Below, one piece after another: positions 8,607-18,227 of a stretch of 64,000 nucleotides of DNA. Under the pieces are notes generated by a model, which searched no databases, was not told where the DNA came from, and saw only the letters and a program-made list of their open reading frames with translations. Position 1 is the first letter of the stretch. Each line of letters opens with the position of its first letter. The stretch is from Gelidibacter gilvus (GTDB lineage: Bacteria > Bacteroidota > Bacteroidia > Flavobacteriales > Flavobacteriaceae). The stretch spans positions 124,001 to 188,000 of the forward strand of contig NZ_SDDZ01000006.1 in NCBI RefSeq assembly GCF_004115975.1, in the 5' to 3' direction. A program made the translations under genes and the position numbers.

Positions 8607-10130
8607 ATGGCAAAGACAGTAAAAAAACAAGCAAATTCTACAATTTTTATCATTTTTGGTGGTACGGGAGATCTGACCAAACGAAAGATAATGCCCGCAC
8701 TTTACAACCTTTTCCTGGATGGTTGGTTGCCCCAAGACTTTGCAATCGTTGGAAGTTCTTCAAGTAAAATGAGTGATGAAAAGTATATAACTGAACTTCT
8801 GGTCGCCGTGAATCAATTTTCTAGGAACGGGAAAGCCAAAAAAGAAGAGTGGGATCAGTTTTCATCGCATATTAGTTTCTTATCTGCCGATCTTACTGAT
8901 CATGCCACTTTTAAAGGTTTTGGAACCGTGATTGAAAAATATAAAAAAGAATGGGAACAGACACCGTCAATAATTTATTACTGCGCGGTAGCCCCTCATT
9001 TTTTCTGTACCATTGCCGAAAATATTGCCAAAAGCAAGCTCGAAAACGACCCTGAAACAACCCGGATCATTATAGAAAAACCTTTCGGAAACGACCTGGA
9101 ATCGGCAAAAGGATTGAACAAAAGACTCCTCAGTATTTTTGATGAAACTCAAATTTACCGTATCGATCATTACCTTGGTAAGGAAGTCGTTCAAAATATC
9201 ATGGCTTTTCGATTTGCGAATTCCATTATGGAACCGCTTTGGAATCGAAATCATGTGGAACACGTTCAAATTTCGGTCACAGAACAGCTCGGCGTTGGCA
9301 GTCGTGGCAATTATTTTGACCGTGCAGGCGTGATGCGCGACATGATCCAAAATCACCTGATGCAACTGCTTTGTATAATTGCCATGGAACCTCCTATAAA
9401 TTTTGATGCCGATGAAGTACGCGATCGCAAAGTGGATGTGCTTAAGGCCATGCGCAGAATTGAACCTAGAAAAGTTGAATCTATTTCAGCCCGTGGACAA
9501 TACAGCTCGGGATGGATAAAAGGAAAAGAAGTTCTAGGTTATCGGCAGGAGAAAAATGTAGATCCAGAATCCAATACCGATACTTATGCCGCACTAAAAC
9601 TTTATGTCGATAACTGGCGCTGGCAAGGCGTCCCTTTTTATTTACGAACAGGCAAGCGTCTCTTTAAAAAATCATCCATCATTACCATCCAATTTAAGGA
9701 AATCCCACATAATATTTTTGTTTCTGAAACCTCTGGAGTACCCAAACAAAACCGTCTGGTCATTAGCATCCAACCCGATATGTCCATTCGTTTTCAATTG
9801 CAAAACAAAAAACCAGGTCTTGAAATGACTTTAAACACGGTGGATATTGCTTTTGATTATTTTGATAATAAAAAATCCGATTCGCCAGAAGCTTATGAAA
9901 CCCTGCTCCTCGATGCCATAACTGGGGATCAAACCTTATTTATGCGTGCCGACCAAGTAGAAGCTGCCTGGGAACTCATCATGCCCATTCTCAATTATTG
10001 GGAGAAGAATACCGATTCTAATTTCCCAAATTATGCCGCCGATTCATGGGGACCAGAAAATGCCGAGGCCCTAATTGCAAAAGATGGCTACCATTGGTTT
10101 AACCTTCCAGAAAAAAACAAAAAAGACTAA
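8607..10130 (+). CDS. zwf: Glucose-6-phosphate 1-dehydrogenase
   Basis: 507 residues, full length. The N-terminal coenzyme motif FGGTGDLTKRK and the catalytic signature RIDHYLGKE (around residues 182-190, with the proton-abstracting His) are both intact, followed by the substrate-region stretch DRAGVMRDMIQNH. It oxidises glucose-6-phosphate to 6-phosphogluconolactone with NADP+ or NAD+, the entry step of the oxidative branch. The gene is followed after 2 bases by pgl, so the two are translated from one message. Confidence 0.97.
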   Translation: MAKTVKKQANSTIFIIFGGTGDLTKRKIMPALYNLFLDGWLPQDFAIVGSSSSKMSDEKYITELLVAVNQFSRNGKAKKEEWDQFSSHISFLSADLTDHATFKGFGTVIEKYKKEWEQTPSIIYYCAVAPHFFCTIAENIAKSKLENDPETTRIIIEKPFGNDLESAKGLNKRLLSIFDETQIYRIDHYLGKEVVQNIMAFRFANSIMEPLWNRNHVEHVQISVTEQLGVGSRGNYFDRAGVMRDMIQNHLMQLLCIIAMEPPINFDADEVRDRKVDVLKAMRRIEPRKVESISARGQYSSGWIKGKEVLGYRQEKNVDPESNTDTYAALKLYVDNWRWQGVPFYLRTGKRLFKKSSIITIQFKEIPHNIFVSETSGVPKQNRLVISIQPDMSIRFQLQNKKPGLEMTLNTVDIAFDYFDNKKSDSPEAYETLLLDAITGDQTLFMRADQVEAAWELIMPILNYWEKNTDSNFPNYAADSWGPENAEALIAKDGYHWFNLPEKNKKD

Positions 10131-10132
10131 TT

Positions 10133-10855
10133 ATGAATATCAAAATATACGATAACTCTGATAATTTAATAAATGCCTTAGCACAAGCAGTTTGCGATGC
10201 TGCCATAGAAGCCATTTCTGCGCGTGGACAGTTTAATTTTGTGTTGTCAGGCGGAAGTTCCCCGAAAAAACTGTATAAGTTATTGGGCTCAAAACCTTAT
10301 AAAAAGCAAATCGATTGGGAAAAAACCTATTTTTTCTTTGGAGATGAACGCTTTGTGCCAAAAGACGATGCTCAAAGAAATTCGCTTATGGCAAAAAAAG
10401 CGCTTTTCGACCCTTTGAAAATTCCAAAATCCCATATTTTTAAAGTGGATACCACCGGTTCTCCTGAAGAGGCTGCACAAAAGTACGCGGAATCCATTGC
10501 CAATCATTTTCAAAAAACACCGGTAAAATTCGATTTTCTGCTTTTAGGAATTGGCGATAATTCACATACCGCATCCCTATTTCCACATACCGATGTATTG
10601 AATGAAACGAAAGCGACGGTTAAATCCGTATTTGTCAAAGAAGTGGATATGTATCGAATTACAATGACCGCACCACTTATCAATCAGGCCAAGAATATTG
10701 CCTTTCTCGTTTTTGGAGAAGATAAATCAGAGGCCGTTTTTCAGATTCTGGAAGATAAAACAGGATCGGCAGCACAATATCCAGCCCGATTGATCAATTC
10801 AGATGACCATAAAGTAATTTGGTATTTGGATACGGCGGCAGCTTCAAGGTTGTAA
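10133..10855 (+). CDS. pgl: 6-phosphogluconolactonase
   Basis: 240 residues of the NagB-fold lactonase family (DevB/Pgl). Recognisable segments are VLSGGSSPKKLY, FFFGDERFVP and LLGIGDNSHTASLFPH. It hydrolyses the lactone made by Zwf, and the two genes are 2 bases apart. The gene ends just before a pair of palindromic repeats that could serve as a terminator. Confidence 0.93.
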   Translation: MNIKIYDNSDNLINALAQAVCDAAIEAISARGQFNFVLSGGSSPKKLYKLLGSKPYKKQIDWEKTYFFFGDERFVPKDDAQRNSLMAKKALFDPLKIPKSHIFKVDTTGSPEEAAQKYAESIANHFQKTPVKFDFLLLGIGDNSHTASLFPHTDVLNETKATVKSVFVKEVDMYRITMTAPLINQAKNIAFLVFGEDKSEAVFQILEDKTGSAAQYPARLINSDDHKVIWYLDTAAASRL

Positions 10856-10859
10856 TGAC

Positions 10860-10947
10860 ACCTAACAGGTTTTGGAAACCTGTTAGGTCTTGACCCCGAT
10901 CAATTGCGGAGATAAGACCTGCAAGGTTTTAAAAACCTGGCAGGTCT
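10860..10947. repeat. Two ACCTG-type palindromic repeats (possible terminator)
   Basis: The first palindrome (10860-10888) pairs ACCTAACAGGTTT with AAACCTGTTAGGT. The second (10915-10947) pairs AGACCTGC-AGGTTTT with AAAACCT-GCAGGTCT with small mismatches. A third member of the same family lies at 12672-12704. Such ACCTG(A/T)CAGGT palindromes are widespread between flavobacterial genes and form strong RNA hairpins. Confidence 0.8.
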
Positions 10948-10988
10948 GGACAATAAAACGAATTAGAAATTAATTAAAACATCAAATT

Positions 10989-12641
10989 ATGTTTCCAAAT
11001 ATAAACCCCACCAAAACCGCTGCGTGGAAAGCATTATCAGCGCATCAAAAGGAAATGAGCGACGTCCAAATGAAAGACCTCTTCAAACAAGATCCAAAAC
11101 GATTTGAAAAGATGTCTGTTTATTTTGGCGACCTTCTTTTTGATTATTCCAAAAACATCATCACTGAAAAAACACTTGACAAACTTTTGCAATTAGCAAA
11201 TGATTGCAAATTGAAAGAAGCACGGGAAGCCCTATTTGCAGGAGAAAAAATCAACGAAACTGAAGATCGTGCCGTGATGCATCCTGCATTAAGAAGCTTT
11301 TCAGATCAACCAATTAAGATTGATGGAGAGGATATTATGCCGGAAATTCGGGAGACGCGTGAAAAAATGAAAGCGTTTTGCAAGAAAATCCATAGTGGCG
11401 AATGGAAAGGCTATAGTGGTAAAAAAATCAAGACGATCGTAAATATCGGCATTGGTGGAAGCGATTTGGGTCCCGTTATGGTTACCGAAGCTCTAAAACC
11501 CTATTGGATAAAAGACATTAAAGCCCATTTCGTCTCCAATGTGGATGGCACTCAAATTGTGGAAACTTTAAAAGATTTGAATCCCGAGGAAACGCTATTT
11601 ACCATTGCTTCTAAAACCTTTACGACTCAAGAAACCATGACCAATGCCCACACAGCGCGGGATTGGTTTTTGAAATCTGCCAAGGATGAAAAATTAGTGG
11701 CCAAACATTTTGTGGCACTGTCTACAAATGAAGAAGGGGTAAAAGATTTTGGAATTGCGCCAGAAAACATGTTCGTGTTTTGGGATTGGGTTGGTGGACG
11801 CTACAGTCTATGGAGCAGCATCGGACTTTCAATTGCACTCACCATCGGCTATGATAATTTTGAAAAATTGCTGAAAGGTGCCGAATCGACCGATAATCAT
11901 TTTAGAACGACCGATTTTAAAGAAAACATTCCAGTGATCATGGCACTTATCGGAGTATGGTACACCAATTTCTTTGGTTCTGAAACCGAAGCTATTTTGC
12001 CTTACGATCAATATATGCATCGTTTTCCTGCCTATTTCCAACAAGGAAATATGGAAAGCAATGGCAAACATACCGACAGAAATGGAAACGATGTCACCTA
12101 TAGCACTGGCCCTGTGGTTTGGGGGGAACCAGGCACTAATGGCCAGCACGCTTTTTATCAATTGATTCATCAAGGAACCCATTTAATTCCCTGTGATTTT
12201 ATTGCACCAGCCATTAGCCATAACCCGATTGGAAAGCACCATCCTATCTTGGTTTCCAATTTTTTCGCACAAACAGAAGCGCTAATGAATGGAAAATCCG
12301 CCGATCAAGTAGCGGCGGAGCTGAAAGAGGATTCAATGGATGAGGGACAGAAAAAGAAATTGATTCCCTTTAAGGTTTTTAAGGGCAACAAACCTACCAA
12401 TTCTTTCTTGCTTAAAGAAATCACGCCGTTTTCATTAGGCGCACTCATCGCACTTTATGAACATAAAATATTTGTACAGGGCGTTATTTGGAATATTTTC
12501 AGCTTTGATCAATGGGGTGTGGAACTCGGTAAACAGTTGGCCAAAAAAGTATTGCCAGAACTTGAAAATGATAAAAAAATTGAATCGCATGATGGCTCCA
12601 CCAATGGATTGATCAATGCGTTTAAAAAGTGGAGAGCTTAG
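10989..12641 (+). CDS. pgi: Glucose-6-phosphate isomerase
   Basis: 550 residues, full length. The signature [11 protein letters not shown] sits near residue 156, the conserved [15 protein letters not shown] stretch near 261, the catalytic glutamate and histidine regions around [11 protein letters not shown], and the C-terminal [12 protein letters not shown] active-site lysine segment near 508. It interconverts glucose-6-phosphate and fructose-6-phosphate, joining glycolysis to the oxidative branch upstream. It is convergent with glk across a palindrome. Confidence 0.97.
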   Translation: MFPNINPTKTAAWKALSAHQKEMSDVQMKDLFKQDPKRFEKMSVYFGDLLFDYSKNIITEKTLDKLLQLANDCKLKEAREALFAGEKINETEDRAVMHPALRSFSDQPIKIDGEDIMPEIRETREKMKAFCKKIHSGEWKGYSGKKIKTIVNIGIGGSDLGPVMVTEALKPYWIKDIKAHFVSNVDGTQIVETLKDLNPEETLFTIASKTFTTQETMTNAHTARDWFLKSAKDEKLVAKHFVALSTNEEGVKDFGIAPENMFVFWDWVGGRYSLWSSIGLSIALTIGYDNFEKLLKGAESTDNHFRTTDFKENIPVIMALIGVWYTNFFGSETEAILPYDQYMHRFPAYFQQGNMESNGKHTDRNGNDVTYSTGPVVWGEPGTNGQHAFYQLIHQGTHLIPCDFIAPAISHNPIGKHHPILVSNFFAQTEALMNGKSADQVAAELKEDSMDEGQKKKLIPFKVFKGNKPTNSFLLKEITPFSLGALIALYEHKIFVQGVIWNIFSFDQWGVELGKQLAKKVLPELENDKKIESHDGSTNGLINAFKKWRA

Positions 12642-12671
12642 ATAAGATTAAATAAAATTCAGGAATGACCT

Positions 12672-12704
12672 AAACCTGACAGGTTTTAAAGACCTGTCAG
12701 GTTT
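12672..12704. terminator. ACCTG palindrome between convergent pgi and glk (likely bidirectional terminator)
   Basis: AAACCTGACAGGT and its near-perfect complement ACCTGTCAGGTTT surround a short TTTAAAG loop region. The hairpin ends exactly at the last base of the glk stop codon on the minus strand and lies 31 bases past pgi, which is the right place for a shared terminator. It belongs to the same repeat family as 10860-10947. Confidence 0.65.
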
Positions 12705-13781
12705 CTAATTTTCAATCCCCATTGCCGCATAATAAGCTGCGCCCATCATAGGAGTTTTATCATTCAGCACAATCTTTACAGGAATGGATTTTAATAAAGT
12801 CTCCATACGTCCGACTTCAATAAAGGTATTGTAAAACTCCTTTTTATCGATGAGACCGAGGATTTTAGGGACGATTCCGCCACCGATATAAATTCCGCCA
12901 GTAGATTTATTCTTTAGGGCAAGTTGCGCGGATTCAATACTCAAATATTTCAAAAAAAGCTGCATTGTTTGCACACAAATAGGATCACTTTTTTCTTGGG
13001 CCGCAGTAGATATGACAACAGCGGGATCTTCCTTTAGAAATTGTTTAGTTAGCCAATCCGGTTCCTTTTCGACCTTATATATCCTTAAAAATTGATAGAT
13101 ATTATAAATACCCTGTCCAGAAACCACTCTTTCCCAACTGACATGGCCAAATTTCGCATTTAAAAACTTCCAAAGTTCGACATCCATGTCATCTCTCGGA
13201 CTAAAACTACAATGCCCACCTTCACTTGCATAAGGATGGTAATACGAACCGTCCCAATACATTCCAGCTTCGCCAAGTCCGGTGCCGGGTGAAATAATTG
13301 AAGCATTGCCTTTATTTATCTTTCCTTCAGTCACAATTTCAAAGTCCTTCTCTTCCAGCGCTGAAAGTCCATAAGCATTGGCGTGCAAGTCATTGATAAG
13401 ATGAATGCGTTTAATATTCACGTCGGATTGCAGCTTTTTCGCGTCAATCTCCCAAGCAAAATTGACACCTCTTACTTTATCGCCGTCCACTACACCGGCT
13501 ACACCCAAACAAGCAGCATCAATTGTTTCAGTCTCACCGATACGAAATTTACGGATGGACTCTACAAATGAAGTGTGATCTGTGGTAGCGTAGCGCTGTT
13601 TTTTGATTGAAATTAATCTGCCTTTTTCAATTTTGAAAAGTGCAAGATCTGTTTTCGTACCACCTACATCTGCCGCCAATACCATCCCTGAATCGGGCAA
13701 GTGCTTCTTTTTTGAAGGATAGGCCATAGGTAAATTGGCATCTGAAATATCGGGTAAGGAAATTGATTTGAATTTTTCCAT
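12705..13781 (-). CDS. glk: Glucokinase
   Basis: 358 residues from the ATG at 13781; a start 18 codons upstream (13835) is open but adds an unlikely leader. The ATP-binding DVGGTKTDLALF, the SPGTGLGEAG phosphate motif and SEGGHCSF (catalytic region with Glu-Gly-His) identify the Glk family (PF02685) rather than the ROK family. It phosphorylates glucose to glucose-6-phosphate, feeding Zwf and Pgi encoded on the opposite strand. Confidence 0.9.
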   Translation of the reverse strand: MEKFKSISLPDISDANLPMAYPSKKKHLPDSGMVLAADVGGTKTDLALFKIEKGRLISIKKQRYATTDHTSFVESIRKFRIGETETIDAACLGVAGVVDGDKVRGVNFAWEIDAKKLQSDVNIKRIHLINDLHANAYGLSALEEKDFEIVTEGKINKGNASIISPGTGLGEAGMYWDGSYYHPYASEGGHCSFSPRDDMDVELWKFLNAKFGHVSWERVVSGQGIYNIYQFLRIYKVEKEPDWLTKQFLKEDPAVVISTAAQEKSDPICVQTMQLFLKYLSIESAQLALKNKSTGGIYIGGGIVPKILGLIDKKEFYNTFIEVGRMETLLKSIPVKIVLNDKTPMMGAAYYAAMGIEN

Positions 13782-14031
13782 AGGGGAACACCATTTGATT
13801 TGAGACTGTAAAATACTGCTATTATTACAAAACACAAATCTAGATTGAAAAAATAAGAATCAATTTCTAAAACGGGAAGTATTGTGTTTTTAATCGAAAA
13901 TTTGAGTACGAATTTGAAGAAAAATAAAGCGGAGTCATGGAAGTGATATATGATTAAAGAAAAAAAACAAATTAAACATACAAATTGAGACTTGACACTG
14001 GTAATGACTAAGCCAATTAAGCGAAGGATTT

Positions 14032-15111
14032 TCAATTTTGAGGTAAACTGTCGGGGATTTCCATTTTGGCGACGCCTATTCTGTTATCGGCCATGCCGTA
14101 GTACACATCAATCCGATTGGGTTGGCCAAGATCGTCTCTACGGTCCGTGCCCGTCGGAAATACAACATTACCAACCGTTCCGATTCTTTCCTCTGGCAGA
14201 TCGGGAATTAAAATAGGTTCTGGAGATCGGTAGAGGATTTTTTGAGGTTTTGTTTCTGACAAAATCATTGCGCCCGCAGAATAATAAAATGCAGGTTGAT
14301 CTTTAGTACACTCTTCATGTTTTTGGACGCCATGATACACCAATAACCAACCGTGTTTTGTTAAAATTGGCGGTGCCCCACCCCCTATTTTTAAATTTTC
14401 CCATGCATATTCCGGATGCGCCAAACAATGATGTGAAGTGAATCGAGCTTTTTCCAAAGACGTATCCTTTCCTTTTTTCAGGTTGACATAAGATATCCAA
14501 ATACTTTCTTTCGGCTGATCACTTTCGTGAATACCATCGTTTTGTACAATTTCCTCTGGTCTTGTCTTAGGAAATAGCGGGCGATTCAACATGGCCAAAG
14601 ACATGTGCTGATGTGGACTTGGAAGATCAATTGGAAAAAAGCTCGCGTCCTTATTATCAATGCCATTAAAATCGACATCTTCATAAGGCGTAAAGCATAC
14701 GAGACCCAAACGTTCCCATGTAAAAAGGTCTTTGGATCTGGCCATGGCAATACGTGGTCCTTCCGGTCCATAAGCCGTGTAGGTCATGATATAATGTTCA
14801 ACACATGTCACATATGCAATTCTTGGATCTTCGCAGCCACCGCAGCCGTTCGGACGTTTTTCATAATCCATTTCAGGCTCCAAAACGATGCCCAAGCGCT
14901 CTACACCTTCCGGATCTCCAGCGTCATTGAATTTTACTCTAGCAATGCCAATTCTAGAATAATTATTCTTGGCCACCAAACGCGGAAAGATATAAAGTTC
15001 CCCATCAGGTCCACGGGTTACTGCGGGATTGAGCACACCTTCGACTTCAAGTTCGTTTCCCGCTTCAGGTTCCATAAGCGTGCAAATTCTTTGTAATTGG
15101 AATGGCATCAT
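14032..15111 (-). CDS. GH130-family beta-mannoside phosphorylase-like protein
   Basis: 359 residues with the five-bladed-propeller pattern of GH130 (formerly DUF377). Diagnostic stretches are LNPAVTRGPDGELYIFPR, GCGGCEDPRI near residue 90, MTYTAYGPEGPRIAMARSKD and GGAPPILTKHGWLLVYHG. Family members phosphorolyse beta-mannosides to mannose-1-phosphate; some are hydrolases. No signal peptide is seen, so it should act in the cytosol. It is the last gene of manA-HAD-GH130 (2-base gap), and the two upstream genes would convert its product to fructose-6-phosphate. The exact substrate is not visible. Confidence 0.85.
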   Translation of the reverse strand: MMPFQLQRICTLMEPEAGNELEVEGVLNPAVTRGPDGELYIFPRLVAKNNYSRIGIARVKFNDAGDPEGVERLGIVLEPEMDYEKRPNGCGGCEDPRIAYVTCVEHYIMTYTAYGPEGPRIAMARSKDLFTWERLGLVCFTPYEDVDFNGIDNKDASFFPIDLPSPHQHMSLAMLNRPLFPKTRPEEIVQNDGIHESDQPKESIWISYVNLKKGKDTSLEKARFTSHHCLAHPEYAWENLKIGGGAPPILTKHGWLLVYHGVQKHEECTKDQPAFYYSAGAMILSETKPQKILYRSPEPILIPDLPEERIGTVGNVVFPTGTDRRDDLGQPNRIDVYYGMADNRIGVAKMEIPDSLPQN

Positions 15112-15113
15112 AA

Positions 15114-15875
15114 TTATCTACTTTTTTCTGGTTCTTTTGAGCACATAATAATGGTCTGTATGATGCTTTTGGTTTCTTCAGGATCTCTCACTTGGATACA
15201 ATCCACCCCAGTTTTTCGTGCTGGATAATCGTTGCCACCTTCAAAGAGTGCATCACCGATAAATAGCATTTCAGAAATCCCTAAACCTAAAATTTCTTCG
15301 AGTTTACGGATCCCATAAGCCTTATCAATTCCGGGTTTTACAATATCTATGGAAGTCGTTCCACCCATACCAATCGAAAATCCTTTCAAAGGTGTTTTGA
15401 GGCGTTCGACCACCTTTTTACGTTTTACAAAATCTGGATCCCAGCCTTTTTTTTCTTCCAGCGGCGCTTGTTGCCCAAGTGCTGAAAAAGTGATCTGACT
15501 CCCGCGATCTTCAATCTGTTCGCCCCAGGTTTTTTTGATATCTAAATTGGAAGCTTCTAGAGCTGTATGTAAACTATCTAATATTTTATTTCTTTCCTCG
15601 TCCGTAAAGTTCTCAGCGTACAGCTTTTTCCATTCATCAGTGTATTGATAAAACTTGGTACCGCAAGTAGGTAAAATGGCCAATTTCTCCAACAATGTGT
15701 TTTTTGGTAGTTGATTCAATACCTGTTTCTCAAATTGCGGCCAGTCGCCACCAGAAATAATTGCGACGTGGACCACATGGAGTAAACTCTTAAATAATTC
15801 GGACATTTCTTGGTCAATGGGCGATTTGCTTTTAGCCAATGTGCCGTCCAAATCGAAAATAATTAAGTTTTTCAT
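15114..15875 (-). CDS. HAD-IIB phosphatase/phosphomannomutase-like protein
   Basis: 253 residues. Motif I is FDLDGTLAKSKSPID with the catalytic aspartate pair, motif II is the ISGG strand, and motif IV is FIGDALFEGGNDYP, as in the HAD-IIB class that includes eukaryotic-type phosphomannomutase. The start overlaps the manA stop by 4 bases (ATGA). The context (mannose-6-phosphate isomerase before, GH130 phosphorylase after) makes interconversion of mannose-1-phosphate and mannose-6-phosphate the best guess. A plain phosphatase cannot be excluded. Confidence 0.8.
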   Translation of the reverse strand: MKNLIIFDLDGTLAKSKSPIDQEMSELFKSLLHVVHVAIISGGDWPQFEKQVLNQLPKNTLLEKLAILPTCGTKFYQYTDEWKKLYAENFTDEERNKILDSLHTALEASNLDIKKTWGEQIEDRGSQITFSALGQQAPLEEKKGWDPDFVKRKKVVERLKTPLKGFSIGMGGTTSIDIVKPGIDKAYGIRKLEEILGLGISEMLFIGDALFEGGNDYPARKTGVDCIQVRDPEETKSIIQTIIMCSKEPEKSR

Positions 15876-16879
15876 GACTTTCTAATACCGTTCATATTGG
15901 GAATTGCTATTTGTAGCAATCTGATTTTTGAATTGGGACGAAGCTCCAATTGTCCAACAATAGCAGGCAACAACATTACTTCTCCTTTAGAAATTGAATA
16001 GTCTTTATTTTGATAATTCATAATTCCTGAGCCTTTGATACAAACCAAAATAACAGGTTCATCTTTGAAACCCACCGCAACTTGTTTTTCACTCTCAATA
16101 CGCCATAATTTAAAGTGTTCATTATCGAAAAGTAACTCTGCATTTTCAACTTCTGCACTTTTCACAGGAATAATTGGACCAATTTCCACCTGATTATAAT
16201 CAATACAGGCAATAGCTTTTTCTACCTGAAGTTCTCGAAGTTTTCCGGTTTTGGGATCTTTTCGGTCCCAATCGTAAAGTCGGAAGGTGACATCGCTGTT
16301 TTCCTGAACCTCAAAAACCACGGCACCACCCAACGTGTGCACAGTGCCTGATTGGATAAAAACTGCATCATCAATTTTAGGGATGAACCTGTGAAGTTTC
16401 TCTGAAACCGAGTTGTTTTTGATTGCTGCAATCACATCTTCTTTGGTGGTCCCTTTTTTCAAACCGGAATAAATAATACTATCATCCGCAGTTTCCAAAA
16501 CCACCCAAGCCTCAGTTTTTCCGGTATCGCCTTTTGGGATATAATCCGTCTGGTCATCAGAAGGATGCACCTGTACCGACAAAACTTCATGACAATCCAA
16601 AAATTTCAACAAGAGCGGAAAACGCTCGACATGACCTCTGTTTTTGCCCATTATTTCCATGGGATATTTTTGCATCAATTCCGTAATGGTTTTTCCTTTT
16701 AACGATCCATCAGTGACCTTACTGGCATGATCTTTTCGATCACTCAAAAGCCAAGCTTCTCCAACAGGTTCGTCTTTGGGGAGTGGTTTTGACAATAAAT
16801 GGGCCAATCGTCTTCCTCCCCACAATCGGTATTGATATATCGGCTCAAATTTTAAAGGATATAATTCTTCGCTCATCAT
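15872..16879 (-). CDS. manA: Mannose-6-phosphate isomerase, class I
   Basis: 335 residues of the short Bacteroidota/Firmicutes type I isomerase, a cupin-fold zinc enzyme. The N-terminal YRLWGGRRLAH, zinc ligands in SVQVHPSDD and KTEAWVVL, and the IQSGTVHTLGG histidine are all present. It interconverts mannose-6-phosphate and fructose-6-phosphate. It is the first gene of a three-gene minus-strand operon, divergent from the AraC-type regulator across a 548-base gap full of palindromes. Confidence 0.92.
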   Translation of the reverse strand: MMSEELYPLKFEPIYQYRLWGGRRLAHLLSKPLPKDEPVGEAWLLSDRKDHASKVTDGSLKGKTITELMQKYPMEIMGKNRGHVERFPLLLKFLDCHEVLSVQVHPSDDQTDYIPKGDTGKTEAWVVLETADDSIIYSGLKKGTTKEDVIAAIKNNSVSEKLHRFIPKIDDAVFIQSGTVHTLGGAVVFEVQENSDVTFRLYDWDRKDPKTGKLRELQVEKAIACIDYNQVEIGPIIPVKSAEVENAELLFDNEHFKLWRIESEKQVAVGFKDEPVILVCIKGSGIMNYQNKDYSISKGEVMLLPAIVGQLELRPNSKIRLLQIAIPNMNGIRKS

Positions 16880-17004
16880 ATTTTGTTTTAAAGATTATCG
16901 TACCATATTATTTTTAGCGTTGTCCAAAAATCGCTTTGATTTTGTAACTATTTGATGTTTTATTAATCAAATTACAAATCACTTATTTAAGAAATCAGCT
17001 ATCG

Positions 17005-17116
17005 ACTGGAATTCCAGTAATTATGAAGAGTTGGAGCGGAATTATCCCGATAACTATCGGGACAATCATCAAATACTATAGTATAAAGATGCGACTGAAT
17101 CATCACTTTTATACTA
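17005..17116. promoter_or_regulatory. Cluster of three palindromes in the manA/araC-type intergenic region
   Basis: Inside the 548-base divergent gap (16880-17427) are ACTGGAATTCCAGT (17005-17018, perfect), CCCGATA-AC-TATCGGG (17046-17061, perfect 7+7) and TAGTATAAA...TTTATACTA (17079-17116, 9+9 arms with an inner GATG/CATC). They may be operators, a terminator or repeat elements. CGATA(N)TATCG palindromes are frequent in flavobacteria. The rest of the gap is AT-rich with no gene. Confidence 0.5.
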
Positions 17117-17427
17117 CATAAATGTTATGAATCATTACATATATCACAGATTCAAAAAATTCAAAGACCAAGATTCTTAGAATAGTTGCTAGTGTTGACA
17201 AAAATGCGAAGGACAACGTTAACACTTAATTTGATAAAGCAGTTAAGTTGGAGATAAATTTTGTAATTTTATTCTCCTAGATAACGATTTTGTATGATGT
17301 AGAAAGTTATTTATAAGTCATTAAATTAATAGTGATGATCTATTTCTACATAAAAAGGATCTTATCTATCTATTTGATTCGTTCATTGATCAACACGGAA
17401 ATAATTTTATAAAAAAGGGAGATATTC

Positions 17428-17988
17428 ATGTTCTTATACGTCAAATACATGGTGAGTTTACGTTGTAAAATGGTCGTCCAACAAGAACTTGAAAAAATTG
17501 GATTACACTGCTTGAAAGTGGATCTCGGGACTATTGAGATTAAGGAAAACATATCAGATTCGCTGAAACAGGAACTCGAAAGAAATCTCAAAAGATATGG
17601 ACTTGAACTCCTTGATGATAAACGAAATATTCTGATTGAAAAAATCAAGGCGGTAATTATCGAAATGATCCATTATTCGAAAGATATGCCCAAGGTGAAC
17701 TATTCGGATTATATCAGTGAAAAACTCGGGTATGATTATACCTATTTGGCCAATACATTCTCTGAAGTAAAAGGGATCACCATTCAGCAGTATATCATCA
17801 ATCACAAAATTGAACGGGTCAAGGAATTGTTACTTTATGAAGATCTGAACTTGACAGAAATATCCTACCAATTGCATTACAGTAGTGTTGCACATCTCTC
17901 CAATCAGTTTAAGAAAATCACAGGTCTTGCCCCTTCTTATTTTAAGACTCTCAAAAATAAAAAACTTAAGAATTTAGAGGATCTTTAA
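17428..17988 (+). CDS. Short AraC-family transcriptional regulator
   Basis: 186 residues. The C-terminal half (about 90-180) is an AraC-type double helix-turn-helix: YISEKLGYDYTYLANTFSE is the first HTH, LNLTEISYQLHYSSVAHLSN the second, with the family ending FKKITGLAPSYFK. The first 65 residues (VKYMVSLRCKMVVQQELEKIG...) resemble a ferredoxin-like/HMA-like small domain rather than a cupin sugar-binding domain, a layout found in short Bacteroidota AraC proteins. It lies between the mannose operon and the cupin/glycan genes and may control either side. Its ligand is unknown. Confidence 0.85.
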   Translation: MFLYVKYMVSLRCKMVVQQELEKIGLHCLKVDLGTIEIKENISDSLKQELERNLKRYGLELLDDKRNILIEKIKAVIIEMIHYSKDMPKVNYSDYISEKLGYDYTYLANTFSEVKGITIQQYIINHKIERVKELLLYEDLNLTEISYQLHYSSVAHLSNQFKKITGLAPSYFKTLKNKKLKNLEDL

Positions 17989-18227
17989 TGGTCAAGACAG
18001 TCGGTGCTACCTTATGTTTCTAGATGTATTGCAAGTATAAATAATCGTCTCTATTGAAATTTCACATATCAAACCACAAGCATTTATGCTTTAATGTGGG
18101 AATCTTACAACTCTTCACCTATCCGATATAACACATTGTCTTTAAGAATTTACGAATTTTAAAATGCTGATTTTCGCAAAAGAAAATCGACAATAATTCC
18201 AATATTTTATCACTCAATCTACCTAAG

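Noticed and set aside
8967-9365. 132-codon open frame on the minus strand inside zwf
   Set aside because: Fully antisense to a strongly conserved gene, no recognisable family, composition mirrors the zwf codons. The same holds for 11829-12182 inside pgi and many shorter ones.
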